64,000 nucleotides of DNA from Cupriavidus basilensis. GTDB lineage: Bacteria > Pseudomonadota > Gammaproteobacteria > Burkholderiales > Burkholderiaceae. The translations under genes and the position numbers were made by a program. This document shows positions 1 through 9,248 of the stretch, one piece after another. Positions within the stretch are counted from its first letter, which is position 1, and every line of letters starts with the position of its first letter. Location of the stretch: the NCBI RefSeq assembly GCF_000876015.1, contig NZ_BBQM01000004.1:186001-250000 (forward strand). Reading direction: 5' to 3'. The notes beneath the pieces are model-generated. The model saw only the letters and a list, made by a program, of their open reading frames with translations, was not told where the DNA came from and searched no databases.

Positions 1-4
1 CGCA

Positions 5-844
5 TCAGCGGGCCGCCGGCTGCCGGGCGGTCAGCCCCGCCTGCAGCAGCCGCAGCGCTTCCGGCAGGCGCGGGCCGAAGCCGAGCAGCAGCAGGTCGTC
101 CATGACGACGATGCGCCGGTTCCTGGCCGCCGGAGTCGCGTTGAGGCCCGGCTGGGCCAGGAAGGCGTCGGCGCTGCCGCTGGCGCCCACCGACATCGTG
201 GTCGTCACGATCACGTCCGGCTTCAGCGCGGCCGCGGCCTCGGCCGAGAACGGCTTGAACCCGGTCTGCTCGGCCAGCACGTTGGTGGCGCCCGCGAGCC
301 TGAGCATCGCATCGCCGGCGGTGTCGCTGCCCACCGCCTGCATCTTGCCGGTATGGCTGCTGACGATCAGCACGCGCACCGGCTGGCCGACGGGGCGGAT
401 GTCGCGCAGTTCGGCGTGCAGCCGCTCGACCAGGGCCTGTCCGCGCCCGGGGATTTCCAGCGCCGCGGCCGCGCCGAGGATGCGCTGGTCCAGCGCCTCG
501 ATCGTGGGCGCGGACGGCAGTATCACGACCTTGCTGCCGAGCTTGCGGATCTGCTCCAGCGCCTGGGGCGGGCCGGTCTGGTCGGAAGCCAGCACGAGGT
601 CCGGCTTCAGGCTGGCGAGCCCTTCCACCGAGACCGTGCGGTAGTAGCCCACCTTCGGCAGCTTCGACGCCGCGGCGGGGTAGATGCTCGACGCGTCCGC
701 GCCGACGAGCGCGCGGTCCGCGTCCAGCGCGTAGATGATTTCGGTGACGGCGCCGCCCAGCCCGACCACGCGGGCGGGCGGCGCGGCCTGGGCCATGCCC
801 GCCGCGCACAGCAGCGGCAGCAGCGCGGAACGCAGCAGTTTCAT
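5..844 (-). CDS. hmuT: Periplasmic heme-binding protein HmuT
   Basis: The 279-residue product is the substrate-binding protein of a heme ABC importer; it would carry heme from the outer-membrane receptor to an inner-membrane permease expected just outside the window. The N-terminus is a signal peptide ending near AQA. A TroA-like fold follows, with VVGLGGAVTEIIYAL near the start and the loop VGYYRTVSVEGL, whose Tyr lies where the heme-ligating Tyr of ShuT/PhuT proteins sits. I chose the ATG at 844 because GGAG lies six bases upstream; an in-frame ATG at 859 would add five residues. It is last in the operon seen here, 20 bp after hmuS. Family assignment is firm; heme rather than another chelate rests mainly on the neighbours. 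Confidence 0.88.
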   Translation of the reverse strand: MKLLRSALLPLLCAAGMAQAAPPARVVGLGGAVTEIIYALDADRALVGADASSIYPAAASKLPKVGYYRTVSVEGLASLKPDLVLASDQTGPPQALEQIRKLGSKVVILPSAPTIEALDQRILGAAAALEIPGRGQALVERLHAELRDIRPVGQPVRVLIVSSHTGKMQAVGSDTAGDAMLRLAGATNVLAEQTGFKPFSAEAAAALKPDVIVTTTMSVGASGSADAFLAQPGLNATPAARNRRIVVMDDLLLLGFGPRLPEALRLLQAGLTARQPAAR

Positions 845-864
845 CGTTGACTCCGGCATGCGCG

Positions 865-1905
865 TCAGGCGGCCAGCGCGGCCGGGCAGAGCGACTGGAG
901 CAGTGCCCGCCACGCGCCCAGCTCCGGCTTGCCGGGCTTGCGCTCGCCGAAGAACTGCGCGATCAGCTCGCCATTGGCGCCGAACAGTTCCAGGGACGTC
1001 ACCCAGCCGTCCACCGTGGGCTTGTTGACGACCCAGCTCGACGCCACGGCACCGGTGTTCAGGTGCAGATTGAACTTGTCGTCGAGCACGTTGAACCACG
1101 TACCGGTACGCACCAGCTTGTGCACCGGCCCCGTGTGGATCTGCACGATGCCCCGGTTGGCGACGAAGCACATGATCGGCAGGCCCGACCCGGCGGCGCG
1201 CCCGAGCATGGTCTCGATGGCCGCGTCGTCCACCTGCTGCGCCAGGTCGCTGCCCGCGCTGCGCAGCGCGCCGAGGCGCGACACGCCGAACTGCCGCAGC
1301 ATGGCGAAGAAATCGTGCGTGTCCTTGAGGCCGCGCCAGTGCTCGCGCATGGCCCCGGCGTCGGCGGGCAGGTCGGCCTCGGCAACGGCGGCGATGGCCT
1401 CGACCACCACCGGCGCCACCGCGTCCACGGCGTGCCGGTCGACGTACGCCTGCCACGCCGCGGCGTCGGTGGCATCGGTCCGGTAGACCTTGTGCACCGC
1501 CTCGCCGGCCTTGTCGAAGAACTGCACGCTGTCGCGGCCGTTCTCCGTCACCGCGTAGAAGTAGCGCCAGGCGCCGAAGAACATGCGCAGGTCGATGTCG
1601 GGCCCGAGCACGATGCCCACGGGCCCCTCGGCTTCGATGCCCTGGTACTGGCCGTGCCGCTCGTGGACCGCATGGTCGTTGCGCGACAAGGCCATCACCG
1701 GCCCGAGCATGCCGAGGTCGCGGAACAACTGCTGCGCCGTGCCCCCGAGCTGCCGCGTCTGCACGCCGCAGCCCGCGGCGACGAGTTCGGCCTCGCTCAC
1801 CCCGAGATGCCGCGCGCGGTCCCGGATGCGTAGTTTCGGTTGGGCCGCGGCCAGTTCCTGGTGCCGCCGGCGCAGCGCGTCAATGCTTTGTCGTTCCATT
1901 TCCAT
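865..1905 (-). CDS. hmuS: Hemin-degrading / heme-trafficking factor HmuS
   Basis: This is a 346-residue cytoplasmic protein of the HemS/ChuS/HmuS family, which binds incoming heme and degrades it or passes it on. Length and layout fit the family: two repeated halves, the first with LGGTAQQLFRDLGMLGPVM and MFFGAWRYFYAV, the second with HDFFAMLRQFGVSRLGALR and VHKLVRTGTWFNVLD. The conserved stretch MCFVANRGIVQIHTGPV is intact. It lies between the HmuY-like lipoprotein (16 bp gap) and hmuT (20 bp gap), consistent with one transcript from the Fur-controlled promoter upstream of the receptor. Confidence 0.9.
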   Translation of the reverse strand: MEMERQSIDALRRRHQELAAAQPKLRIRDRARHLGVSEAELVAAGCGVQTRQLGGTAQQLFRDLGMLGPVMALSRNDHAVHERHGQYQGIEAEGPVGIVLGPDIDLRMFFGAWRYFYAVTENGRDSVQFFDKAGEAVHKVYRTDATDAAAWQAYVDRHAVDAVAPVVVEAIAAVAEADLPADAGAMREHWRGLKDTHDFFAMLRQFGVSRLGALRSAGSDLAQQVDDAAIETMLGRAAGSGLPIMCFVANRGIVQIHTGPVHKLVRTGTWFNVLDDKFNLHLNTGAVASSWVVNKPTVDGWVTSLELFGANGELIAQFFGERKPGKPELGAWRALLQSLCPAALAA

Positions 1906-1921
1906 GCGGGTCCGGGAGGGT

Positions 1922-3262
1922 TCAGGGCTGGACGTCGAAGTTGATCGTCCAGGTCTGCTGGCTGCTGTTCGAGTTCGGGTCGGCGTAGGCGATCTTCGTC
2001 AGGTGGAAGCGCGCATACGTGGCACCCTCGCCGCCGCGGATCAGGCCGCCGGCGTCCGGATTGGCGCTGATCAGGTGGGCCACCGCCGGCAGGCCGTTCG
2101 CCGCGGCCGCCGCGGCGGTCGGGAAGTACGAGTACCAGCCGTAGTTCAGCGGGTTCGGGTAGGCGCCGGTGTAGGTGGGATTGAGCAGCGATGCCGTCGC
2201 ATCCTTCTTCCACTGGCTGGCCGCGGTGGGCAGGCTCATGTCGGCGGCGGTCAGGTCGGCCAGCGTGGTGGTCACGCTGTTGACGTTGGTGAACGCCGAT
2301 GCCACGGGCTTGTTCGACGCGTCATAGAACCCGGCGGGCGTCTTGCCCAGGAAGCCGGCCACCGTGCCGGTGCCCGATTCGCCGCCGTTGAGCTTGACGT
2401 TGTAGCGGTTGAACGCGATGTGCCACGGACCCGTGGCCGTGGTTTCCACGCGGTTGACCAGATCGTAGTAGACCCAGTCGGCCGAGGCGTTGACCGTCGC
2501 CGTGTACACGGTGCCCGGGGCGCTGCGGTCGACGAAGCGGAAGCTCGGATATCCGGAGGTGGTGCCGCCCGGGCCGCCGTAGTAGCCGGTGATCTGCAGC
2601 GCGAACACGGGCGCCGCCACGGTGCCGGTGGTATCGGGCAGCGCGCTGTTGGTGGTGATCAGGAACGTGCGGAAGGTGGGATACAGCGAGTGGTCGGTGG
2701 CCGCGCCGGTCACGCCGTACTCGAACACGGCCGAACCGATGTCGTTGCTGCCCGCGAACACGCCGCTGGCCGAATCCTTCAGGAACACCGCGGCGGGCAG
2801 GGCGCCGTTGACCGGGTCGATGGTCGCGTTCTTCCACGCCGTCAGCGCGGTCCAGGTGTGGTCGAAGGGGCTGCCGAAGGCGCCGCCGTTGCCGGTGCCG
2901 GTGGTGCCGCTGTTCGTCCACAGCGTGGCGGTGCGCCCGCCCGTGTCGGTCTTGACCTTCAGGTCCCACGCGGTGCCGGTGCAGGCCGTCTCCGCCTTGG
3001 TGTTGAAGTCGTAGCAGAGCGACGCGCTGGCCGCCGGCAGCGCGAAGGTCCATTCGGCCGACTGCGTGAATGCCGTGGTCGCGGCGGGCGGGGTGGTGGT
3101 GCCGCCGCCCGTGGTGCCGTTGCCCCCCGTGCCGCCGGTGCCGCCGGTGGTGGTGCCGCCGTCGTCGCCGCCGCCGCCGCAGGCGGCCAGCGCCAGGGCG
3201 AGCGTGATCGTGCCGAGCGCGCCGGGCAGCCGGCGGCGCAGTGAGAGAGTGTCATTCATCAT
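1922..3262 (-). CDS. HmuY-like surface lipoprotein of the heme operon
   Basis: This is a 446-residue predicted lipoprotein. The signal peptide ends in a lipobox, LALAAC, followed by a Gly/Thr/Asp-rich linker to about residue 65. The body has two similar stretches in which aromatic-rich strands precede a WDLK- or WHIAF-type strand: one around SLCYDFNTKAETACTGTAWD and one around WVYYDLVNRVETTATGPWH. That layout resembles the HmuY heme-binding fold, here apparently duplicated. Position between the TonB receptor (27 bp gap) and hmuS (16 bp gap) supports a role in capturing heme or heme proteins at the cell surface. The family call comes from motif memory and context and is less certain than those of its neighbours. 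Its start has two adjacent ATG codons. Confidence 0.6.
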   Translation of the reverse strand: MMNDTLSLRRRLPGALGTITLALALAACGGGGDDGGTTTGGTGGTGGNGTTGGGTTTPPAATTAFTQSAEWTFALPAASASLCYDFNTKAETACTGTAWDLKVKTDTGGRTATLWTNSGTTGTGNGGAFGSPFDHTWTALTAWKNATIDPVNGALPAAVFLKDSASGVFAGSNDIGSAVFEYGVTGAATDHSLYPTFRTFLITTNSALPDTTGTVAAPVFALQITGYYGGPGGTTSGYPSFRFVDRSAPGTVYTATVNASADWVYYDLVNRVETTATGPWHIAFNRYNVKLNGGESGTGTVAGFLGKTPAGFYDASNKPVASAFTNVNSVTTTLADLTAADMSLPTAASQWKKDATASLLNPTYTGAYPNPLNYGWYSYFPTAAAAAANGLPAVAHLISANPDAGGLIRGGEGATYARFHLTKIAYADPNSNSSQQTWTINFDVQP

Positions 3263-3289
3263 GATGCGTGTTTCCCCATTGATTTCTTG

Positions 3290-5275
3290 TTAGCGGGCGA
3301 CGTCGACGTTGAACCGCGCGCCCAGGTAGATAAAGCGCCCCGCCACAGGCCCGAAGTCACTGGCATTCGCGAAATCGCGTTGACGATTGAAGAGGTTGTT
3401 GACGCCGGCGAATGCGGTGACGCTGCGGCCGATCTTCTGGTTCAGCACGAGGTCGAGCGTGGCCCAGCCCGGCGAGCGCGCGGCGGCGGCGGAGTCGGTC
3501 AGCTCGCTGCTCTGGAAGCGCGCGCGGGTCGACAGCTCGGTGGACGGAAAGACGCGCCAGTCGATGCCCGCGCGGCCCATGTGGCGGGGCCGGCGGGTCA
3601 GCTCGGTGCCGGTGTTGAGGTCTTCGGTGTCGGTGAAGGTGTAGGCCGCCGTCAGGTTGAGCTGGTTCGTGGCACGCCAGCGCAGCGACGTCTCGGCGCC
3701 CTGCGTCCGGGCGCGCGCCACGTTCCGGTACGTATAGACCGCGATGCCGTTGACCATCGAGAAGTTGGTCATGTCGGTCTGGATCAGGTCCGTGACGCGG
3801 TTGTAGAACAGGTTGGCATCGAGCGTCACGCGCTCGCGCCAGGTGAGCTGGCCGCCGAACTGGAAGCTGTTCGACGACTCCGGCTTCAGGTCCGGGTTGC
3901 CCAGCACCATGTAGCCCAGCGAGCTGTGGTCGAACAGGTAGTGGCGTTCCTTGAGGTTGGGCACGCGGTAGCCCTGGCCATAGTTGGCGCGCAGCACGCC
4001 TTTCCAGGTGTCGCTGGAGAGCAGGTTGGCGCGCAGGCCCACCTTGGGCGCGAAGTGGCTGCCGAAGTCGGAATCGTGCTGGCCGCGCAGCCCGACGATC
4101 ATTTCCCAGGTGTCGTTGAACAGGATGTCGTTCTGCACGTAGAGCTCGCCCGCGTGGCGCTCGGCGCTGCCGGCGCCGGTCAGCTCCGACGCCCCGTTGA
4201 CGTTCTGGTTCAGCGTCTCGCGGTGGAAGTCGCCGCCGAACTGCCAGAGCTGGCGGTACCACGCCGGCATGTCGAACTGGGCGGAGACATGGTCGGTCTG
4301 CTGCGAGGAATCGCGCGTGGCGGTCTGGAAGCCGTTCGAGTATTCGCGGGAGGTGCTGTCGTAGGTCTCGTGCACGCCGGCCAGCCGGGCGCGCACGCCG
4401 TTGGCGAATCCCCATTGCCCGCCATAGGTGTAGCGGTTGCGGTCGATGTCCTCGGTCTTGCGCTGCGGCACGTAGTTCGGCGGCGCGTAGTACTGGTAGC
4501 GCTGCTCGTCCGTCTCGCGGTAGGCGCTGGCGTCGAGCCAGAACTTGCCCGTCGCGGTGGGGAGCCATTCGAGCCGGCCCGCGTATTGCCCGCGGCGGAC
4601 CTTGTCGCCGTGGCGCGTCCAGTCGTCCGCGTCGACGGCGTAGCCCTTGTTGTCCAGCGCGTCCGCGCTGATGCGCGCCCGGAACTGCTCGGTGCCGCCC
4701 TCGACCCGGACATTGCCATGCAGCACGCCCGGCGAACCGTCGGCGTTCTGGCCGCCGTAGGTGCCGGTATCGGCGGTGACCGCGCCCGAGAGGCCCTTGG
4801 CGACCGGCCGCGTGATCACGTTGATGACGCCGCCCATCGCCGAGCTGCCGTACTGGGCCGAGCTGGCGCCCTTGACCACTTCGACGTGGTCGACCTCGGT
4901 GAGCAGGTATTGCGAGACGTCGACCGTCGAGCCGGTGCTGGCCGTGATGGGCAGGCCGTCGATCAGGATCAGCACCTGGTCGCTGGTCATGCCCTGCAGC
5001 GTGACTTCATAACCCGACTTGCCGTGGATCTCGCGCAGCTGCAGGCCGGGCACGTTCTCCAGCGCGTCCTTGAGCGTGCGCGCATGGGTGCGCTCGATTT
5101 CCTGGTGGTCCACCACCTCGGTGCGGATCGGCGTCTCGTCCAGCGTCTTCTCGCTGCGGGTGCCGGTGACGACCACCGTCGGCAGCGGGTCTCCCGGCGC
5201 GGCCTGTTGCGCCCGCGCGTGCGGCGTAGCGGAAAGTAGGGTGCTGGCGACGACGGCAAGGTATTTCAGACGCAT
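3290..5275 (-). CDS. hmuR: TonB-dependent heme/hemoglobin receptor
   Basis: This is a 661-residue outer-membrane receptor with a signal peptide ending near ARAQ, a TonB box (TVVVTGTRSEK), and a plug domain with the TLKDALENVPGLQLREI and QVLILIDGLPI signatures. The beta-barrel runs to a terminal strand ending in an aromatic-rich motif (FIYLGARFNVDVAR). Between about residues 430 and 470 it has the FRAP/NPNL-type region of heme receptors, read here as GYRVPNLKER, a His in FDHSSLGYM, then NPDLKPE. It is first in the heme operon and follows a Fur box by about 50 bp. The general receptor class is certain; heme as substrate follows from the motif and from hmuS and hmuT downstream. Confidence 0.88.
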   Translation of the reverse strand: MRLKYLAVVASTLLSATPHARAQQAAPGDPLPTVVVTGTRSEKTLDETPIRTEVVDHQEIERTHARTLKDALENVPGLQLREIHGKSGYEVTLQGMTSDQVLILIDGLPITASTGSTVDVSQYLLTEVDHVEVVKGASSAQYGSSAMGGVINVITRPVAKGLSGAVTADTGTYGGQNADGSPGVLHGNVRVEGGTEQFRARISADALDNKGYAVDADDWTRHGDKVRRGQYAGRLEWLPTATGKFWLDASAYRETDEQRYQYYAPPNYVPQRKTEDIDRNRYTYGGQWGFANGVRARLAGVHETYDSTSREYSNGFQTATRDSSQQTDHVSAQFDMPAWYRQLWQFGGDFHRETLNQNVNGASELTGAGSAERHAGELYVQNDILFNDTWEMIVGLRGQHDSDFGSHFAPKVGLRANLLSSDTWKGVLRANYGQGYRVPNLKERHYLFDHSSLGYMVLGNPDLKPESSNSFQFGGQLTWRERVTLDANLFYNRVTDLIQTDMTNFSMVNGIAVYTYRNVARARTQGAETSLRWRATNQLNLTAAYTFTDTEDLNTGTELTRRPRHMGRAGIDWRVFPSTELSTRARFQSSELTDSAAAARSPGWATLDLVLNQKIGRSVTAFAGVNNLFNRQRDFANASDFGPVAGRFIYLGARFNVDVAR

Positions 5276-5626
5276 GGGGGGGCGGAACCGGCCGCGACAG
5301 ATCCGGTAGATACAAAGGGATGCCGAATGATAATGATTCTCGTCTGCATCTTCCGTTAAGATTGCTTAATGCAGTTTCACCAGCGCTGTTTCCCCGGCGC
5401 AGGCCGGCATGGCCCTGCAAAAGAAGGTGCGTGCCCGGCCGCGCGGCGGCGGCTGGCACGCATGCCGGCCCGGCGGCGCCGCTCCGGTGCGGCGTACGGC
5501 ACGTGCGCGGCTTTTGCACTATCCTCAGGGGGCTTTGCGGCGCGCGCCCACCGGGCGGTGGACGGTGCCGCCGGCCGGCCGCGCCTTGCGCGGACCAGGG
5601 CAAACAGACCCAAGGAGTTCCCCCCA
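5276..5626. other. Divergent intergenic region, heme operon / iorAB
   Basis: This 351-bp gap separates the leftward heme operon from the rightward iorAB pair. Its left part is unusually AT-rich and holds the Fur box and the TTAAG/CTTAA inverted repeat. The right part, about 5370-5610, is GC-rich; open frames there lack ribosome sites and recognisable motifs. AAGGAG at 5612-5617 is the ribosome-binding site of iorA. I cannot assign a clear -35/-10 pair for either direction. Confidence 0.6.
5325..5343 (-). promoter_or_regulatory. Fur box of the heme operon
   Basis: The 19-bp site reads GAATGATAATGATTCTCGT. It matches the 7-1-7 Fur consensus with a perfect left arm (TGATAAT) and five of seven bases in the right arm. 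It lies about 50 bp upstream of the receptor ATG, where bound Fur-Fe would block transcription of the heme operon. A 14-bp inverted repeat, TTAAG-ATTG-CTTAA, sits just beyond it at 5356-5369. Confidence 0.8.
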
Positions 5627-6085
5627 ATGACCACCCTAGACATCAATGGCAAGCCATTGCAGGTCGACGTCGACCCCTCCACGCCGCTGCTGTGGGCGCT
5701 GCGGGACAGCCTCGGCATGACCGGCACCAAGTTCGGCTGCGGCATCGCCTCGTGCGGCGCGTGCACGGTGCACGTAAACGGCCAGCCCACGCGCAGTTGC
5801 GTCACGCCGGTTTCGGCGGCGCAGGGCGTGCGCATCACCACCATCGAAGGCGTGGCCGGCGACAAGGTCGGGCGCGCGGTGCTCGACGCCTGGATCAAGC
5901 ATGACGTGGCCCAGTGCGGCTACTGCCAGAACGGCCAGGTCATGAGCGCGACAGGGCTGCTGCGCAACAAGAAGCACCCGACCGACGCCGACATCGACCA
6001 GGCGATGGCGGGCAACGTGTGCCGCTGCGGCACCTACCAGCGCATCCGCGCCGCCATCAAGGATGCGGCGCGCGCGCTGGCATAG
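5627..6085 (+). CDS. iorA: Isoquinoline 1-oxidoreductase-type 2Fe-2S subunit (IorA-like)
   Basis: The 152-residue product is the small electron-transfer subunit of a molybdenum hydroxylase. The N-terminal plant-type ferredoxin cluster is in [15 protein letters not shown] with a further Cys in TRSC; the second [2Fe-2S] domain has QCGYCQNGQ and [10 protein letters not shown]. All eight Cys ligands are visible. Many longer frames start upstream, but this ATG follows AAGGAG at a good distance and begins directly with the ferredoxin fold. It is 10 bp upstream of the catalytic subunit gene. The natural substrate cannot be told from sequence; isoquinoline is only the family name. Confidence 0.88.
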   Translation: MTTLDINGKPLQVDVDPSTPLLWALRDSLGMTGTKFGCGIASCGACTVHVNGQPTRSCVTPVSAAQGVRITTIEGVAGDKVGRAVLDAWIKHDVAQCGYCQNGQVMSATGLLRNKKHPTDADIDQAMAGNVCRCGTYQRIRAAIKDAARALA

Positions 6086-6095
6086 GGAGACCATC

Positions 6096-8369
6096 ATGCG
6101 AATCCAGAATCTCGAAGCGCTGGTCGGCAACGGCTGGCGCACGGACGCAGTCGCCGGCACCGTGGACGCCGCCGCCGCCGTCGAATCCCCGGCCACGCTC
6201 GGCCGCCGCAGTTTCCTCAAGCTCGCCGGCTTTGCCGGCGGCGGCCTGGCGCTCGGCGTGCTGCCGCTGTCCGCCGCGCAGGCGCAGGAAGGCGGCGCGC
6301 CCAAGGCGCCGCCCTCCGCGCCGCAGGCCTTCGTGCTGATCGCGCCGGACAACACGGTCACGGTGGCGGTGAACCGCCTCGAATTCGGCCAGGGCGTGCA
6401 CACCGCGCTGCCGATGGCGCTGGCCGAGGAGCTCGACGTGGACTGGCGCAACGTGCGCGCCACGTTGGCGCCCGCCGGCGACGCCTACAAGGACCCCGCC
6501 TTCGGCATGCAGATGACGGGCGGCTCCTCCGCGCTCAACCATTCCTTCCAGCAATACCGCGAGCTCGGCGCGCGCGCCCGCGCCATGCTGGTGGCCGCGG
6601 CGGCCAGGCAGTGGCAGGTCGAGCCCGCCAGCTGCCAGGTGGCGCTCGGCGTGGTGACTTCCGGCAGCCACCGCGCCACCTACGGCGAGCTGGCGCAGGC
6701 GGCGATGGCGCTGCCGGTGCCGCAGCAGGTGGCGCTGAAGGATCCCGCGCAGTTCAGGATCATCGGCAAGCCCACGCCGCGCCTGGACGCGCGCGGCAAG
6801 CTGGAATCCACCACCGCGTTCGGCATCGACACCCGCCTCGAAGGCATGAAGGTGGCGCTGGTGGCGCGCCCGCCGCGCTTCGGCGGCAAGGTGAAATCGT
6901 TCAACGCCGACAAGGCGCGCGCGATCAAGGGCGTGGCCGACGTCATGCTGGTGCCGGTGGACCGCGGCGGCACCGGCGTGGCGGTGGTGGCCGACGGCTA
7001 CTGGCCCGCCAGGCAGGGGCGCGACGCGCTCGAGATCGTGTGGGAAGACGCCGGCTCGAAGGTCACGTCCAAGGACCTGTTCGCCGACTACCGCAAGCTC
7101 GCCGCGCAGCCCGGCGCGGTGGCGGTGGCGGGCGACGTCGGCGCGCTCGCGGGCGCGGCGCGCACCATCGACGCCTATTACGAGTTTCCCTATCTCGCCC
7201 ACGCGCCGATGGAGCCGCTGAACTGCACCATGCAGGCCGAGCTGTCGGGCAAGACGGTGCGCTCGGTCAAGGTCTGGGTCGGCTCGCAGTTCCAGACCGT
7301 GGACCAGGCCGCCATCGCGCGCACGCTGGGGCTCAAGCCCGAGCAGGTCACGCTCAGCACCATGATGGCGGGCGGCGGCTTCGGCCGGCGCGCGGTGCCC
7401 ACCTCCGACTACGTGGTCGAGGCGGCCAACGTGCTGCAGGCCTGGATCCGGAATGGCCATGCCGAGCCGCTCAAGGTGATGTGGAGCCGCGAGGACGACA
7501 TCCGCGGCGGCTACTACCGTCCGCTGCACCTGCATCACGCCCGCATCGGCACCGATGCCCGCGGGCAGGTGGTGGCGTGGGACCACACCATCGTCGGGCA
7601 GTCGATCCTCACCGGCACGCCGTTCGAGGCCTTCGCGGTCAAGGGCGGCGTCGACGGCACGATGGTCGAGGGCATCGCCGAGAACGACTACGGCTTTCCG
7701 CTGCGCCTGAGCGCGCACCACCCGCAGGTGGACGTGCCGGTGCTGTGGTGGCGCTCGGTGGGCAACACGCACACCGCCTTCGTCAAGGAGACCCTGATCG
7801 ACGAGATCGCGGCGGGCGCGCGCCAGGACCCGGTGGCGTTCCGGCTCGCGCGCCTCGACGAGGCCAAGCACGCGCGCCACCGCGCGGCGCTGCAGCTGGC
7901 GGTGCAGAAATCCGGCTACGGCAAGCGGCGCCTGCCCAAGGGCCAGGCCTGGGGCGTGGCCGTGCACGAGTCGTTCGGCACCGTGGTGGCCTACGTGGCG
8001 GAGGTGTCGCTGGTGAAGAACGAGCCGCGCGTGCACCGCGTCACGGCCGGCGTGCATGCCAACCGCGTGGTCAACCCGATGTCCGCCGAGGCGCAGGTCC
8101 AGGGCGCGTGCATCTTCGGGCTGGCCGCGCTGCGGCCGGGCTTCGCCATCGAGATCGAGAACGGCGTGGTGAAGAACAGCAATTTCCCCGACTATCCGCC
8201 CGTGCGCATGCCCGACGCGCCGCCGGTGGACGTGTTCTTCGTGCCCTCCGAAGACCCGCCCACCGGCCTGGGCGAGCCGGGTGTGCCGCCGATCGCCCCG
8301 GCGGTGGCCAACGCGCTGTTTACGCTCACCGGCAAGCGCCAGCGGCAGTTGCCGTTCGTGCTGGCCTGA
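6096..8369 (+). CDS. iorB: Molybdopterin-binding catalytic subunit (IorB-like), Tat-exported
   Basis: This 757-residue protein is the catalytic subunit of a xanthine-dehydrogenase-family hydroxylase that hydroxylates N-heterocycles or aldehydes with water as oxygen donor. A twin-arginine signal ([13 protein letters not shown], about residues 35-48) indicates export of the folded, cofactor-loaded complex with IorA. Family signatures include [32 protein letters not shown], and the C-terminal [17 protein letters not shown], which carries the Glu of the active site. The start is the ATG after AGGGAGACC; earlier frames are extensions. No maturation factor (XdhC-like) or cytochrome subunit lies nearby, so cofactor insertion and electron transfer partners must be encoded elsewhere. 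It converges on the anti-sigma gene with an 18-bp gap. Confidence 0.88.
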   Translation: MRIQNLEALVGNGWRTDAVAGTVDAAAAVESPATLGRRSFLKLAGFAGGGLALGVLPLSAAQAQEGGAPKAPPSAPQAFVLIAPDNTVTVAVNRLEFGQGVHTALPMALAEELDVDWRNVRATLAPAGDAYKDPAFGMQMTGGSSALNHSFQQYRELGARARAMLVAAAARQWQVEPASCQVALGVVTSGSHRATYGELAQAAMALPVPQQVALKDPAQFRIIGKPTPRLDARGKLESTTAFGIDTRLEGMKVALVARPPRFGGKVKSFNADKARAIKGVADVMLVPVDRGGTGVAVVADGYWPARQGRDALEIVWEDAGSKVTSKDLFADYRKLAAQPGAVAVAGDVGALAGAARTIDAYYEFPYLAHAPMEPLNCTMQAELSGKTVRSVKVWVGSQFQTVDQAAIARTLGLKPEQVTLSTMMAGGGFGRRAVPTSDYVVEAANVLQAWIRNGHAEPLKVMWSREDDIRGGYYRPLHLHHARIGTDARGQVVAWDHTIVGQSILTGTPFEAFAVKGGVDGTMVEGIAENDYGFPLRLSAHHPQVDVPVLWWRSVGNTHTAFVKETLIDEIAAGARQDPVAFRLARLDEAKHARHRAALQLAVQKSGYGKRRLPKGQAWGVAVHESFGTVVAYVAEVSLVKNEPRVHRVTAGVHANRVVNPMSAEAQVQGACIFGLAALRPGFAIEIENGVVKNSNFPDYPPVRMPDAPPVDVFFVPSEDPPTGLGEPGVPPIAPAVANALFTLTGKRQRQLPFVLA

Positions 8370-8387
8370 GCGGCGCGCGCGGCCCGG

Positions 8388-9248
8388 TCAGCGCGCGCGG
8401 CCGTCCGCGGCCGCGCGCCAGGCCTGGGTGAAGCGCAGCAGGTCGTCGGCGGAAGCATCGGTGACGGCGGCATAGCGCATGCCGTCCGCTTCCCAGCGGG
8501 CCAGCTGGTAGCCCTGGTGCGATTCGATGGCGGGCGGCAGGGCGGCGGGATCGGCCCCGGCCGCCTTTTTTTCGTCGGCCAGCGGCAGCACGAACATATC
8601 GATGGGATGCTGGCTGTCGCGGTACACCAGCACCGCCACCGCGCGGCCATGCACGTAGTCGAGCCGCCCGCCGGCCAGCGGGAAGCCCTGCGCGGCGAGG
8701 TTGCGCACCGGCGGCGCGTAATCGAGCCGGCCGTTGAACCACGGCTTGACGGTATGGCGGTCCGACGAAGCCACGTCGATGGCGTGGCCGGACAGCAGCG
8801 CGCGCACGTGGCTGCTGACCACCTCGCGCGCCACCGTCGGTTCGGCGGCGTCGCGCAGCGCGTACTGCGCCATGCCGATGCCGAGCGCGGCCACCGTCAC
8901 CGCGGCCATCGCGGCATTGGCGGCCGGGCCCCAGGCGAAATGGCGGCGCAGCGGTTGCCACCAGCGCCACCAGCCGGCGGCGCCCGGCGTGCCGCGCGGC
9001 CGCGCCGCGGCGGCGCCGTCCGCCGGGGCCGCGTCGAGCGCGGCCAGCACCCGCACGCGCAGCGCCGGACTGGCGCGGTGGTACGGCGCGTGCGCGCGCA
9101 GCGCGGCGCGCATCTCGCGCAGCCGCGCCAGCCGCGCGCGGCACTCGGGGCATTGCGCCAGGTGGCGCTCCACGCGCAGCGTGTCGCCCGCGCCGGATTC
9201 GCCGTCCGCGCAGGCTTGCAGCAGCATGCCGATCTCATCGCAGTTCAT
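8388..9248 (-). CDS. Zinc-finger anti-sigma factor
   Basis: The 286-residue product has a cytoplasmic zinc-binding anti-sigma (ZAS) domain at its N-terminus, with HLAQCPEC matching the HxxxCxxC motif. One membrane segment lies around residues 107-127 ([19 protein letters not shown]), and a periplasmic sensor domain of about 155 residues has no motif I recognise. It would hold the ECF sigma factor at the membrane until a periplasmic signal is received. Its ATG overlaps the sigma gene stop (ATGA), a standard coupling of sigma/anti-sigma pairs. The signal is unknown; the cupredoxin in the divergent operon hints at copper or redox stress. Confidence 0.85.
   Translation of the reverse strand: MNCDEIGMLLQACADGESGAGDTLRVERHLAQCPECRARLARLREMRAALRAHAPYHRASPALRVRVLAALDAAPADGAAAARPRGTPGAAGWWRWWQPLRRHFAWGPAANAAMAAVTVAALGIGMAQYALRDAAEPTVAREVVSSHVRALLSGHAIDVASSDRHTVKPWFNGRLDYAPPVRNLAAQGFPLAGGRLDYVHGRAVAVLVYRDSQHPIDMFVLPLADEKKAAGADPAALPPAIESHQGYQLARWEADGMRYAAVTDASADDLLRFTQAWRAAADGRAR

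Noticed and set aside
1583..3244. 553-codon plus-strand frame across the HmuY-like gene
   Set aside because: It is antisense to a gene with signal peptide, lipobox and conserved strands; its product is Arg/Gly/Val-rich without motifs, a typical GC shadow.
5627..8369. IorA/IorB considered as a CO or nicotinate dehydrogenase
   Set aside because: There is no FAD-binding medium subunit and the large subunit has a Tat signal, which fits the two-subunit IorAB type better; the true substrate remains open.
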